Shown here: piece after piece, positions 15,872-23,986 of the stretch
Position numbering within the stretch: the first letter of the stretch is position 1
Layout: each line of letters opens with the position of its first letter
NCBI RefSeq assembly: GCF_030657435.1
Contig: NZ_JAUTWS010000003.1
Location: 248,001 to 312,000 of the forward strand
Origin: Paracraurococcus lichenis
Lineage (GTDB): Bacteria; Pseudomonadota; Alphaproteobacteria; Acetobacterales; Acetobacteraceae
Reading direction: 5' to 3'
DNA length: 64,000 nucleotides
Translations under genes and position numbers: made by a program
Notes under the pieces: model-generated
Databases searched by the model: none
The model's input: the letters and a program-made list of their open reading frames with translations, nothing else
Told to the model about the DNA's origin: nothing

Positions 15872-18154
15872 ATGCTCGCCTCCTTCAGGATCGAGAAGGC
15901 GGGTCGGCGTGACCTGCTGAAGGCCTCCATTGCCGCGGGCGGGCTTGCCCTGGTCTTGCGGGCTCCCCGTGCCAACGCGCAGGCGGCGAAGAAGTACGGC
16001 GCCGAGGGCATGCCCCACGGCACCGTGAACGACCCGCGCATCTTCGTCTCCGTCGCGACCGACGGCACCGTCACCATCGTCTGCCATCGCTCGGAGATGG
16101 GCCAGGGCGTGCGCACCGGCATGCCCATGATCCTCGCCGACGAACTCGGCGCCGACTGGGCGAAGGTGAAGATCGTCCAGGCGCAGGGCGACGAGGCGCG
16201 CTTCGGCAACCAGGACACCGACGGCTCGCGCAGCACGCGGCATTTCCTGAAGCCCATGCGCGAGGCCGGCGCGGCCGCCCGCATGATGCTGGAAGCCGCC
16301 GCGGCGCAGCGGCTGGGCGTGCCGGCGGCCGAGGTCGAGACGCAGGTCCACCGCATCGTCCACAAGCCCTCCGGCCGCAGCCTCGGCTTCGGGGAGGTCG
16401 CCGAGGCCGCGGCGAAGCAGCCCGTCCCGGCGCAGGTCAGGCTGAAGGATCCGTCTTCCTTCCGCTACATCGGCAAGGGCAATGTCCGGCTGCTGGACAG
16501 CCCGGACATCGTCGTCGGCCGCGCCAAGTTCAGCCAGGACACGCGGCTCGACGGCCAGCTCTATGCCGTCATCGCCCGCCCGCCGGTCTGGGGCGGCAAG
16601 GTGGCGAAGCTCGACGACAGCGCGGCGCTGAAGGTGCCGGGCGTGGTCAAGGTGGTCCAGCTCGCCGGCACGCCGGCGCCGGCCAAGTTCGCCCCGCTCG
16701 GCGGCGTCGCTGTCGTCGCCAGCAATACCTGGGCGGCGATGCAGGGCCGCGAGGCGCTGACGATCGACTGGGATGACGGGCCGCACGCCGTCTACGACAG
16801 CGACAGCTACCGGACCCAGCTCTTCGAGGCGACGCGCAAGCCGGGCAAGGTCGCCCGCAGCGAGGGCGATGCCGAGAAGGCGATCGCCGGCGCGCCGCGG
16901 CGGCTCGCGGCCGAATACTACGTGCCGCACCACGCGCATGCGACCATGGAGCCGCCGGCCGCGACCGCGGTCGTGGCCGATGGCAAGTGCACGCTCTGGG
17001 CCTGCGTGCAGAGCCCGCAGGGCACGCGCGACGACGTCGCCAAGGCGCTCGGCCTCGAGGCCGACAAGGTCACGGTGAACGTCACGCTGCTCGGCGGCGG
17101 CTTCGGCCGCAAGTCTAAATGCGACTTCGCCATCGAGGCGGCGCTGCTGTCCCGCGCCATGGACGGCAAGCCGGTGAAGGTGGTCTGGACGCGCGAGGAC
17201 GACATCCGCAACGGCTTCTACCACACGGTGCATGCCACGCGGGTCGAGGCCGGGCTGGATGCCAATGGCAAGCCGGTGGGCTGGCTGGAGCGGGTGGCCT
17301 TCCCGACCATCCTCTCCACTTTCGCGCCCGACCCGAAATCGCCCATGCCGCTCGAACTCGGCATGGGGCTGGTCGACGTGCCCTTCGCCATCCCGAACAT
17401 CCGGATGGAGAGCGGCCAGGCGGAGGCGCATACCCGCATCGGCTGGTTCCGCTCGGTCATCAACATCCCGCAGGCCTTCGCGGCGCAGTCCTTCGCGGCG
17501 GAGCTGGCGCATGCCGCGGGCCGCGACCAGAAGGACTACCTGCTGGAGCTGATCGGGCCGCCGCGCATCCTCGACCTGTCGGGCCTGCCGGACCCCTACT
17601 GGAACAATGGGGAGGACTACCAGGTCTACCCGATCGACACCGGCCGGCTGCGCAAGGTGGTGGAGGTCGCGGCCGAGAAGATCGGCTGGGGCCGCCAGAT
17701 GCCGGCGCGCCGCGGCCTCGGCATCGCCGTGCACCGCAGCTTCGTCAGCTACGTCGCGACGGCGGTCGAGGCGGCGGTGGACGAGCGCGGCAACCTCTCC
17801 GTCCCGCGGGTGGAGGTGGCCGTCGATGCCGGCTTCACCGTGAACCCGGAACGCGTGCGCTCGCAGTTCGAGGGCGCCTGCGTCATGGGCATGACCATCG
17901 CCAACAAGAGCGAGCTCACCTACCAGAAGGGCCGCACGGTGCAGTCCAACTTCGACGGCTACGAGGTGGCGCGGATGCCGGATGCGCCGCGCGAGGTGAA
18001 CGTGCACGTCATCCCGCACGGGATCGACGTGCCGGCCGGCGGCGTCGGCGAGCCGGGCGTGCCGCCCTTCATCCCCGCGCTGTGCAACGCCATCTTCGCC
18101 GCGACCGGCAAGCGTATCCGCAGCCTGCCGATCCGCGACCAGCTCAGCGCATGA
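15872..18154 (+). CDS. molybdopterin-binding large subunit, aldehyde dehydrogenase/isoquinoline oxidoreductase type
   Basis: 760 residues of the xanthine-oxidase family large subunit, IorB branch. A Tat signal (GRRDLLKASIAAGG, residues 11-24) directs the holo-complex to the periplasm. Motifs include SEMGQGVRTGMPM for the molybdopterin region, LLGGGFGRKSK, and the catalytic Glu in GGVGEPGVPP near residue 716. With the upstream [2Fe-2S] subunit it would oxidise aldehydes (or N-heterocycles) with water as oxygen donor. Beside an alcohol dehydrogenase the aldehyde role is the natural reading. Acetic acid bacteria add a cytochrome c third subunit; none is encoded here. Its stop overlaps the next gene's start (ATGA). 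Confidence 0.92.
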   Translation: MLASFRIEKAGRRDLLKASIAAGGLALVLRAPRANAQAAKKYGAEGMPHGTVNDPRIFVSVATDGTVTIVCHRSEMGQGVRTGMPMILADELGADWAKVKIVQAQGDEARFGNQDTDGSRSTRHFLKPMREAGAAARMMLEAAAAQRLGVPAAEVETQVHRIVHKPSGRSLGFGEVAEAAAKQPVPAQVRLKDPSSFRYIGKGNVRLLDSPDIVVGRAKFSQDTRLDGQLYAVIARPPVWGGKVAKLDDSAALKVPGVVKVVQLAGTPAPAKFAPLGGVAVVASNTWAAMQGREALTIDWDDGPHAVYDSDSYRTQLFEATRKPGKVARSEGDAEKAIAGAPRRLAAEYYVPHHAHATMEPPAATAVVADGKCTLWACVQSPQGTRDDVAKALGLEADKVTVNVTLLGGGFGRKSKCDFAIEAALLSRAMDGKPVKVVWTREDDIRNGFYHTVHATRVEAGLDANGKPVGWLERVAFPTILSTFAPDPKSPMPLELGMGLVDVPFAIPNIRMESGQAEAHTRIGWFRSVINIPQAFAAQSFAAELAHAAGRDQKDYLLELIGPPRILDLSGLPDPYWNNGEDYQVYPIDTGRLRKVVEVAAEKIGWGRQMPARRGLGIAVHRSFVSYVATAVEAAVDERGNLSVPRVEVAVDAGFTVNPERVRSQFEGACVMGMTIANKSELTYQKGRTVQSNFDGYEVARMPDAPREVNVHVIPHGIDVPAGGVGEPGVPPFIPALCNAIFAATGKRIRSLPIRDQLSA

Positions 18155-18708
18155 GCGGGACGCGGATGCGGCGCAACCTGATGGGGGCGGCCGTGCTGGC
18201 CGCCCCCGTCTTCCTCTTCGGCGCGGCCGCGCCGGCGGCGGCGGAGGAGGCGGTCTGCGCCTCCATCGGCCGCGCGGTGCATGCCATGGCGGCGTCGGAG
18301 AAATTCCACTCGAAGCTCGAGGCCCGCACCCCCGGCCGCCGCCGGCCGGTGCAGGAGGAGCGCTTCGTCCTCGGCGACCTCGTCTATGCCAACTCGCCCG
18401 CGGCCGGACGCTGGGTGAAGCTCCACCTGACCGAGGAGGACCGCAAGGGCCTCGAGACCGGTCTGCTGGCGCATCCGCCGCAGGACTGCCGGGAGGAGGC
18501 GCGGCAGGAGATCGGCGGCGTGCCGGTGCGCGTCTTCGCCTATCGCCAGGCCATGACCGGGCAGGACGAGGCGAAGGTCGCGGAGAGCCGGCTCTGGGTC
18601 GCCGAGGCGGATGGCAGGCCGCGGCGCTACGAGGGCCGCTATGGCGGCGTCGCCGTCTCGGTCGTCTACGACTACGAAAGGGTGACCCCGCCCTTCGAGT
18701 TGCAATAG
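18151..18708 (+). CDS. secreted protein of unknown function in the oxidation cluster
   Basis: 185 residues starting at ATG 18151, which overlaps the stop of the molybdopterin subunit by four bases. A signal peptide is clear (MRRNLMGAAVLAAPVF, cleavage near AAA-EE, about residue 31). The mature part has two Cys (CASIG and DCREE) that could form a disulfide, a segment RFVLGDLVYANSP, and ends in SVVYDYERVTPPFEL. The fold looks like a beta-rich lipoprotein-carrier-like domain but I cannot assign a family. The overlap implies joint production with the oxidoreductases, so a role in assembly or electron transfer is possible; that is inference from position. Confidence 0.75.
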   Translation: MSGTRMRRNLMGAAVLAAPVFLFGAAAPAAAEEAVCASIGRAVHAMAASEKFHSKLEARTPGRRRPVQEERFVLGDLVYANSPAAGRWVKLHLTEEDRKGLETGLLAHPPQDCREEARQEIGGVPVRVFAYRQAMTGQDEAKVAESRLWVAEADGRPRRYEGRYGGVAVSVVYDYERVTPPFELQ

Positions 18709-18872
18709 GGCATTGCCGCCCTGCGGCGATCCGCCCCGTCGGATCGCCGCACCGACCGCCGCCGCGGGGCGTGTTGCGTGAATCCCTTTGACAGCCCGGC
18801 GCGCCGGCGCTGACGTTCCCCCACCGACAATGACGTGCCGCCGCGACGCATGGCGGCCGGGAGGAACGACCG

Positions 18873-19901
18873 ATGCCGACATGCCTGGAGCGGGCACCTG
18901 CGCCCGCACGCCGATCCTGCGCCCTGCCGCGCCGCGGGCTGCTGGCGGCGCCCGCGCTTGCCCTCGCGCTGCGGGCGCCCGGTGCCGGCGCGCAGGCGCG
19001 CTACCCCTCCCGCCCGGTCCAGCTCATCGTCCCCTGGGCCGCGGGCGGCGGCACGGATGCCGTCGCGCGCATGCTCGCCTCGCTGCTCGAGCGCGACCTC
19101 GGCCAGCCCTTCGTCGTGGTCAACCGCACCGGCGGCCAGGGCGTGGTGGGCCATGCCGCCATCGCCGCCGCCGCGCCGGACGGCCACACCATCGGCATGC
19201 TGACGCTCGAGATCGCCATGATGCACTGGGTGGGCCTGACCGAGCTCACCCCGCGCAGCTATGCGCCGATCGCGCTGATGAACCAGGACCCGGCGGCCGT
19301 CATGGTGAACACCGTCTCGCCGCAGGCCGATATCCGCGCGCTGGCCGAGGCGCTGCGCGCCGCGCCGGCGCGCAAGCTCAAGGGCACCGGCTCCGGCCGC
19401 GGCGGAAGCTGGCATCTCGCCTTCGTCGGCTGGCTGCGTGCCCTGGGCCTGCCCGCCGACCACGTGCTCTGGGTGCCGGTGGAGGGCGCCGCGCTCGGGA
19501 TGCAGGAACTCGCCGCCGGCGGCGTCGACCTCGCCGCCTGCTCCCTGCCGGAGGCCAAGGCCATGGTCGATGCCCGCCGGGTCCGGCCGCTCGCGGTCAT
19601 GGCGTCCGAGCGCGTCGCCGCCTTCCCCGAGGTGCCGACCTTGAAGGAGGCGCTGGGGATGGACCATGTCGCCGGCATCTGGCGCGGCATCGCCGGCCCG
19701 CCGGGTCTGCCGCCAGAGGTGCGGCAGGTGCTCGGCGCCGCGCTCGAACGCGTCGCGCGCTCGGAGGAGTATCAGGGCTTCATGGCGAATCGCGGCTTCG
19801 GCGCGAGCTTCGGCGATGCCGCGGCCTTTGCCGCCCAAATGGATCGCACGGATCAGGCGATGGGGTCGGCGCTGCGGGAGGTGGGGCTGGCGAAGGGCTG
19901 A
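18873..19901 (+). CDS. Bug/TctC-family periplasmic solute receptor
   Basis: 342 residues with an N-terminal signal (LPRRGLLAAPALALAL, about 19-34). The fold signatures of tripartite tricarboxylate receptors are present: YPSRPVQLIVPWAAGGGTD near 44-62, then NRTGGQGVVGH and PDGHTIG. They normally bind carboxylates or other small polar anions by two ordered waters. No TctA/TctB membrane genes are nearby, so it is an orphan receptor that must share a transporter elsewhere or act as a sensor. ATG 18873 follows GGGAGGAACGACCG. The next gene is convergent. Confidence 0.9.
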   Translation: MPTCLERAPAPARRSCALPRRGLLAAPALALALRAPGAGAQARYPSRPVQLIVPWAAGGGTDAVARMLASLLERDLGQPFVVVNRTGGQGVVGHAAIAAAAPDGHTIGMLTLEIAMMHWVGLTELTPRSYAPIALMNQDPAAVMVNTVSPQADIRALAEALRAAPARKLKGTGSGRGGSWHLAFVGWLRALGLPADHVLWVPVEGAALGMQELAAGGVDLAACSLPEAKAMVDARRVRPLAVMASERVAAFPEVPTLKEALGMDHVAGIWRGIAGPPGLPPEVRQVLGAALERVARSEEYQGFMANRGFGASFGDAAAFAAQMDRTDQAMGSALREVGLAKG

Positions 19902-19983
19902 GGGCCGGGGCGGGCGCGGGCGGCGCCGGTACCGCGGCGGCCAGGGCGGCATAGTCGCGCCGCACCTCGCAGATCCAGCACAT
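19780..19983 (-). CDS. short frame with N-terminal CxxC, doubtful
   Basis: A 67-codon frame starting at ATG 19983 begins MCWICEVRRDYAALAAAV and then becomes Pro/Ala-rich. The first 20 residues look protein-like with a CWIC pair, but the rest runs antisense to the end of the Bug gene and is of low complexity. It follows the MetE-like gene on the same strand by about ten bases. It may be a small metal-binding protein or the surviving start of a lost gene. Evidence is weak. Confidence 0.22.
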   Translation of the reverse strand: MCWICEVRRDYAALAAAVPAPPAPAPALSPSPAPPPAAPTPSPDPCDPFGRQRPRHRRSSRRSRDSP

Positions 19984-19994
19984 GGCCGGCGCCC

Positions 19995-21173
19995 TCAGCC
20001 GGCCGCGGGGAAGAGCCTGGCGGAGGCGAGGCGCGCGCCCTCCGCCAGGCTGCGCAGCTTGGCCCAGACCACGTCGGGCGCGACCCGGCCGCGGCCGGCC
20101 GAGGTGTCGAAGCCGCAATCGGTGCCGGCCAGAACCCGGCGCGGGTCGCCGACCGCCTTCGCCACGCCGAGGATGCGCTCCGCCACCACCTCCGGGTGCT
20201 CGACGAAATTGGTCAGGGTGTCGATCACGCCGGCCACCATCACCTGGTCGGCGGCGAGCGGCATGCGCTCGAGGCAGCGGACCTCGTGCGCGTGCCGCGG
20301 ATTGGCGAAGGGCAGCACCAGCCCGCCGACCTCGGCGCGGAGCAGGATGGGCAGGATCTCCGCGAGCGGCACGTCGCGGTCGTGCGGCGCCTCGTAATTG
20401 CCCCAGCAGACATGCAGCCGCACGCGGTCGCGCGGGATGCCGGCCAGCGCCCGGTTGATCGCCGCCACCACGCGCTCGACGAAGCCGAGGAAGTCGCCGA
20501 GCGGCCGGTCGCGGTAGGAGCAGTGCCGCTCCAGCGCCAGGTCCGGGCAGTCGAGCTGCAGCAGGAAGCCGCGCGCGACCACGGTGCGGTACTCGACCGC
20601 GAGCGCCGTGGCGAGCGCCTCGAGATAGGCTTCCTCCGTGTCGTAGTGCCGGTTCTGCACGATGGCGGCGACGATGCCGGGGGAGGGGGCGGTCAGGAAG
20701 GGCTCGGCATAGCGCCCCGCGACCGGCGCGAGGGCGGCGGCGAAGTCGTCGCACTCCGCCTCGATCGCGCGCGGGTCGGGATAGGTCACCGCGCCGATCG
20801 CCGCCGGCAGCAGGGCGGTGTTGCTGACCGCCTCCTTGCCGCCGGCCTGGCGGGTGAACTCCGCCTTGAACTCGGGATAGGCGTCGATGTCGGCGAAGGT
20901 GGTGCGGATGCTCTCGCCGCCGATGCCGGTCAGGCGGTGGCGGATGTAGAGGGCGAAGCTGTCGCGCTGCTGCTCGCCATTGTTGATGACATCGAGTCCG
21001 GCCTCGACCTGGGCCGGGACGATGCGCTGCAGCGCCTCGCGCCCCGCCGCCTCGATCGCGGCGGCGTCCACTGGCTCGCCGCGGGCGCGCCGGGCATAGA
21101 GCTGCGTCAGCGCCGGTGGCCGCGGCAGGCTGCCGGTATGGGTGGTGAGGATGCGATGCTCGGAGCGCTGCAT
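19995..21173 (-). CDS. MetE C-terminal-like (cobalamin-independent methionine synthase family) protein
   Basis: 392 residues of the single-domain MetE/epoxyalkane:CoM transferase-like family. TTHTGSLPRP near the N-terminus is the start of the barrel; zinc-site residues are His and Cys in RLHVCWGNYE and a late Cys in GTDCGFDT. The usual two-domain MetE is about 750 residues, so this is the short type that often acts on thiols or other methyl/alkyl donors and not in methionine synthesis. ATG 21173 follows GGAGAGA. It stands alone, divergent from the toxin-antitoxin pair. The thiol substrate is unknown. Confidence 0.85.
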   Translation of the reverse strand: MQRSEHRILTTHTGSLPRPPALTQLYARRARGEPVDAAAIEAAGREALQRIVPAQVEAGLDVINNGEQQRDSFALYIRHRLTGIGGESIRTTFADIDAYPEFKAEFTRQAGGKEAVSNTALLPAAIGAVTYPDPRAIEAECDDFAAALAPVAGRYAEPFLTAPSPGIVAAIVQNRHYDTEEAYLEALATALAVEYRTVVARGFLLQLDCPDLALERHCSYRDRPLGDFLGFVERVVAAINRALAGIPRDRVRLHVCWGNYEAPHDRDVPLAEILPILLRAEVGGLVLPFANPRHAHEVRCLERMPLAADQVMVAGVIDTLTNFVEHPEVVAERILGVAKAVGDPRRVLAGTDCGFDTSAGRGRVAPDVVWAKLRSLAEGARLASARLFPAAG

Positions 21174-21225
21174 GCTGGCCGTCTCTCCCGTGGCGCCGCG
21201 CGCGGCGGGCGGCGTCTTGCGGGGC

Positions 21226-21231
21226 AGGATA
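21226..21231 (-). promoter_or_regulatory. candidate -10 box (TATCCT) for the MetE-like gene
   Basis: TATCCT on the minus strand, 52 bases before ATG 21173. It fits TAnnnT. No convincing -35 was found. Confidence 0.25.
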
Positions 21232-21299
21232 GGCCGGGCGCCGGCCGGGGGGATAGGGACGGGCCTAAGCCGGGGCGCCGCAGCGCCTCGCCCGCGTGA

Positions 21300-21305
21300 T
21301 ATACT
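21300..21305 (+). promoter_or_regulatory. candidate -10 box (TATACT) for the toxin-antitoxin operon
   Basis: TATACT lies 31 bases before the antitoxin start and is the closest match to TATAAT I saw in the window, in an otherwise GC-rich gap. No good -35 is visible. Antitoxins of this type usually repress their own promoter. Confidence 0.4.
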
Positions 21306-21336
21306 CGCCCCCAGGTGGAGAATTGGAGGGTTCGCG

Positions 21337-21573
21337 ATGCAGGTGGGCAGGTGGGGCGAAAGCCTGGCGGTGCGCCTCCCCTCGGCGGTGGTCGAGGCGC
21401 TCGGCCTCAAGGAGGGCGACGAGGTCGCGATCGAGGTGGCCGATCCCCGCACCTTTCGCGTCTCCCGCGACACCAGCCGCGAGGAGGCGGTGGAGACACT
21501 GCGCCGTCTCGGTTGGCACCTGCCATCCGATGAGCGCTTCGACCGAGAGGAGGCGAATGCCCGCGACGCATGA
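21337..21573 (+). CDS. AbrB/MazE-type antitoxin
   Basis: 78 residues. The N-terminal swapped-hairpin DNA-binding domain is clear: VGRWGESLAVRLPSAVVEAL and GLKEGDEVAIEV. The C-terminal tail (EEAVETLRRLGWHLPSDERFDR) is the part that would wrap the toxin. TTGGAGGG lies about eight bases upstream. Its stop overlaps the toxin start as ATGA, so the two are co-translated. Pairing of an AbrB-fold antitoxin with a PIN toxin is the common VapB/VapC arrangement. Confidence 0.88.
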   Translation: MQVGRWGESLAVRLPSAVVEALGLKEGDEVAIEVADPRTFRVSRDTSREEAVETLRRLGWHLPSDERFDREEANARDA

Positions 21574-21977
21574 GCGACGCCTTCCTCGACACGAATATCC
21601 TGCTCTACGCTGCCCTGCAGCCCGATCCGCGCTCCGAGGCGGCGCGGGCCCTGCTGGCACAGGGCGGCGTGGTCAGCGTGCAGGTGCTGAACGAGTTCGC
21701 CGCCGTCGCCCGTCGCAAGCTGCGCCGGCCATGGCCTGAAATCCGGCAGGCGCTCGATGCCATTCGCATCCTCTGCCCGGCGCCGCGGCCCCTCACGGAC
21801 GCCACGCATGACGCGGCCCTTGGCCTCGCAGAGCGTCACGGATTTCCGTTCTACGATGCGCTGATCGTCGCCGCGGCGCTTGAGGCCGGATGCACCGTGC
21901 TCGTCTCGGAGGACTTCCAGCATGGCCAGGTGGTCGAGGGGCGCCTCGCCATCCGGAACCCCTTCGCCGTGCCATGA
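21570..21977 (+). CDS. PIN-domain toxin, VapC type
   Basis: 135 residues, the normal PIN length. The four acidic residues of the Mg-dependent RNase site can be placed: Asp7 (FLDTNILLYA), Glu42 (LNEFAAVARRK), Asp96 (FYDALIVAAAL) and Asp115 (SEDFQHG). VapC toxins cut tRNA or rRNA and are held inactive by the cognate antitoxin. ATG 21570 overlaps the antitoxin stop. All catalytic residues are intact, so it should be active. Confidence 0.92.
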   Translation: MSDAFLDTNILLYAALQPDPRSEAARALLAQGGVVSVQVLNEFAAVARRKLRRPWPEIRQALDAIRILCPAPRPLTDATHDAALGLAERHGFPFYDALIVAAALEAGCTVLVSEDFQHGQVVEGRLAIRNPFAVP

Positions 21978-22022
21978 GGATGGCTCCCCGTCGCCAGGAC
22001 CGCGCGGGGGCAACCGGCAGGC

Positions 22023-22403
22023 TCAGCCCGGCGGGAACAGCGCGGGCGCCAGCCTCCGGGCCGCCTCCAGCAATTGCTGCGGCGTGAAGGGCTTGGGCAG
22101 CACGCTGCGGTGCTCCGATGGCCGCAGCGCGAAGCCGCCGTCGCAGGCCGCGAAGAGGACCCGCAGCCCCGGCGCGCGCCCTTCCAGCCGCGCGGCATAG
22201 TCGTCGCCGCCGAACTGCATCTCGCCCCGCTCGGTGCCGAGGCGCCGCTCCGTGACCAGCAGGGCGGGCATGCCGCGCGCGGCGATGAGCGCATCGGCCT
22301 CGGCGGTGGTGCGGGTCCAGGCGACGGCGGCGCCCCGGCGGGCGAGGAGGCCGGCCATCATCTCGGCGGCCAGGGCATTCGGCTCGAGGACCAGGACCTG
22401 CAT
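22023..22403 (-). CDS. degenerate receiver-domain protein
   Basis: 126 residues, a lone CheY-like domain. Strand 1 reads VLVLEPNALAAEMMAGLL, where the usual acidic pair is Glu-Pro. The position of the phospho-acceptor Asp (PALLVTERRLG) holds Thr/Glu. The conserved Lys is kept in VLPKPFTPQQLLEAARR. It therefore probably cannot be phosphorylated in the normal way and may act as a protein-binding module. ATG 22403 gives the expected short N-terminus. There is no kinase or effector gene next to it. Confidence 0.75.
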   Translation of the reverse strand: MQVLVLEPNALAAEMMAGLLARRGAAVAWTRTTAEADALIAARGMPALLVTERRLGTERGEMQFGGDDYAARLEGRAPGLRVLFAACDGGFALRPSEHRSVLPKPFTPQQLLEAARRLAPALFPPG

Positions 22404-22563
22404 GCGACGGCTCCCTGCCCGCGCGGCCGCGCGCCGCATCGGGGGCGGTCCGGCCGGGTGGCATGGCGGGCACTATGCCGGTGGCGCCGCCCCGATGCTG
22501 TGGGGCGCGCCACAGTCCGGCGGCGCGGCACCTCGCCCGGCCGGACGCCGGCTTACCGCCCGC

Positions 22564-23394
22564 TCAGGGCGCCGGGTCGGCCGTCGGCAGGTCGTCGCCG
22601 GCCGCGGCCGGTCGCGGATGCAGCCGGATCAGCCCGAAGGCCGCGCCCTGCTCCAGCGCGAGTGCGCCGTCGCGGCTCAGTTCCAGCCCGGCCAGCAGCG
22701 TGCTGGCGAGCGCGCTGCGCCGCCACAGCGCCGGGTCCGCCGCCGCCGGAGCGTGCGGCAGCACCCGCTCCAACGCGGCGCCGCCGGGCAGGGCGGGCAG
22801 CAGGGCGCGGATGTGCGCCAGCGCCTCCGGCGTTCGCCAGAGCAGCGGCGGGCGCGGGCGATAGACCCGCTCGCGCACGGGCAGTTCCACCAGCTTCAGG
22901 CAGGCGCGCAGCAGCTCCGTCACGTCGGCGGCCGGCGCCTCGCTCGCCGCCGGCTCGGCCGCGCCGCGGGCAAAGATCTCCCGCCCGAGCCGGGGCCGCC
23001 GTTCCAGCCAGTCCGCCAGGCGCCGCGCCGCCTCCCGCTCCGCCAGGCGCCGGCGCAGGTCGGCGGCCTCCCGCTCGGCCTCTGCGCTCTCCGCCGTGCC
23101 GGCCGGCAGCAGCAGGCGCGAGCGCAGCACCAGCAGCCAGGCCGCCATGATGGTCCATTCGGCGAGGCGCGAGAGCGGCACGGTCCGGCGCGCGATGGCA
23201 GCGTCCAGCACCGCGACGAACTGCGTGGTCAACTCGGCGACCGAGATGCGGGCCAGGTCCACCCGCTGCGCCCGGGCGAGCTCGAGCAGCAGGTCGAGCG
23301 GCCCCTCCCAGGCCTCGAGCCGCAGCACCGGCGCGCCGCTATTGCCGACCGAGGCGCGCGGCGCCGCGGCCTCCTCCGCCTCAGGGGCCGTCAT
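22564..23394 (-). CDS. ScpA-like segregation/condensation protein
   Basis: 276 residues with the kleisin N-terminal signature: LEAWEGPLDLLLELARAQRV, then DLARISVAELTTQFV, and a SRLLLP segment after a helix rich in L/W. A coiled, acidic middle (ESAEAEREAADLRRRLAERE) and a C-terminal winged-helix-like part with LLAGLELSRDGALALEQ and FGLIRLHP follow. ScpA bridges SMC heads. No scpB follows and the usual nagZ-scpA-scpB order is absent, so this may be a divergent second copy. Its ATG 23394 overlaps the end of the upstream gene by 14 bases, indicating a two-gene unit. Confidence 0.8.
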   Translation of the reverse strand: MTAPEAEEAAAPRASVGNSGAPVLRLEAWEGPLDLLLELARAQRVDLARISVAELTTQFVAVLDAAIARRTVPLSRLAEWTIMAAWLLVLRSRLLLPAGTAESAEAEREAADLRRRLAEREAARRLADWLERRPRLGREIFARGAAEPAASEAPAADVTELLRACLKLVELPVRERVYRPRPPLLWRTPEALAHIRALLPALPGGAALERVLPHAPAAADPALWRRSALASTLLAGLELSRDGALALEQGAAFGLIRLHPRPAAAGDDLPTADPAP

Positions 23395-23986
23395 AGAACG
23401 GCGTCACCTCGATCGAGAGGCCGGGCCAGCGGGCACGCAGCGCCAGGATGGCCCGCCAGGGCGTCCAATCCGCCGACCAGAAGCCCACCCGGAACAGTCC
23501 GGGCTCCGGCGGCGGCGGCCGGCCGCGGCCGGGGACGGGCAGCGGCACCACGCCCCGCAACGCGGCGGTGGTGCCCCAGTGCTCCCAGAGCCAGGCGCGG
23601 GTCTCCGGTGCCTCCGGCCCGCGGCGCAGCAGCGGTGCCGGCACCGGCAGCAACCGATGCAGGCAGAGCGGGCAGGCACGGCTCCCGGCGGCGCGCTCGG
23701 CGACGAGCCGCTGCCGCGCCTCGGCGGCATCGCGCAACTGCCCGGCCAGGATGCGGCAGCCCTCCAGGCTGAGGCTTCGCCGCTGCGGGGCGGGCGGCGC
23801 GGCCAGCAGGTGGAACCAGTCCTCGGCGGCGCTGCCGACCGGATCCTCCCAGGGGATCAGGCCGGGGCCGGCCGCCGCCAGGCGGAAGGCCGCGACCTCG
23901 GCCGGAGGGCCGGTGACGCGGAGGTGGTGGTAGAGCCAGTCGGGGTGCGGCAGGGCCAGCACGCCGGCATCCGGGGCACCCGTCAC
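23381..23986 (-). CDS. unknown protein coupled to the ScpA-like gene
   Basis: About 201 residues if GTG 23986 is the start; the frame is open to 24196, but the extra codons are Arg/Gly/Pro-rich and look non-coding. The conserved-looking parts are LALPHPDWLYHHL, then GLIPWEDP...DWFHLL, a CPLC pair, and a C-terminal half with WLWEHWGTTAALRGV and FRVGFWSADWTPWRAI. The WGT...W spacing followed by a P-x-I-x-x-L and an aromatic end recalls Api92-like (DUF1281) ferredoxin-fold proteins. That link is by eye and uncertain. The 14-base overlap with the ScpA-like gene suggests a linked role. CPLC could bind metal. Confidence 0.55.
   Translation of the reverse strand: MTGAPDAGVLALPHPDWLYHHLRVTGPPAEVAAFRLAAAGPGLIPWEDPVGSAAEDWFHLLAAPPAPQRRSLSLEGCRILAGQLRDAAEARQRLVAERAAGSRACPLCLHRLLPVPAPLLRRGPEAPETRAWLWEHWGTTAALRGVVPLPVPGRGRPPPPEPGLFRVGFWSADWTPWRAILALRARWPGLSIEVTPFYDGP

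Noticed and set aside
12779..18019. A 1746-codon open frame on the minus strand opposite the oxidation cluster
   Set aside because: Its translation is His/Arg/Gly-rich without domains, and the plus strand carries five clear genes there. It is a shadow caused by high GC.
19995..22013. A longer minus-strand version of the MetE-like gene starting at 22013
   Set aside because: The extra N-terminus runs antisense through the toxin-antitoxin genes. The family's conserved start coincides with ATG 21173.
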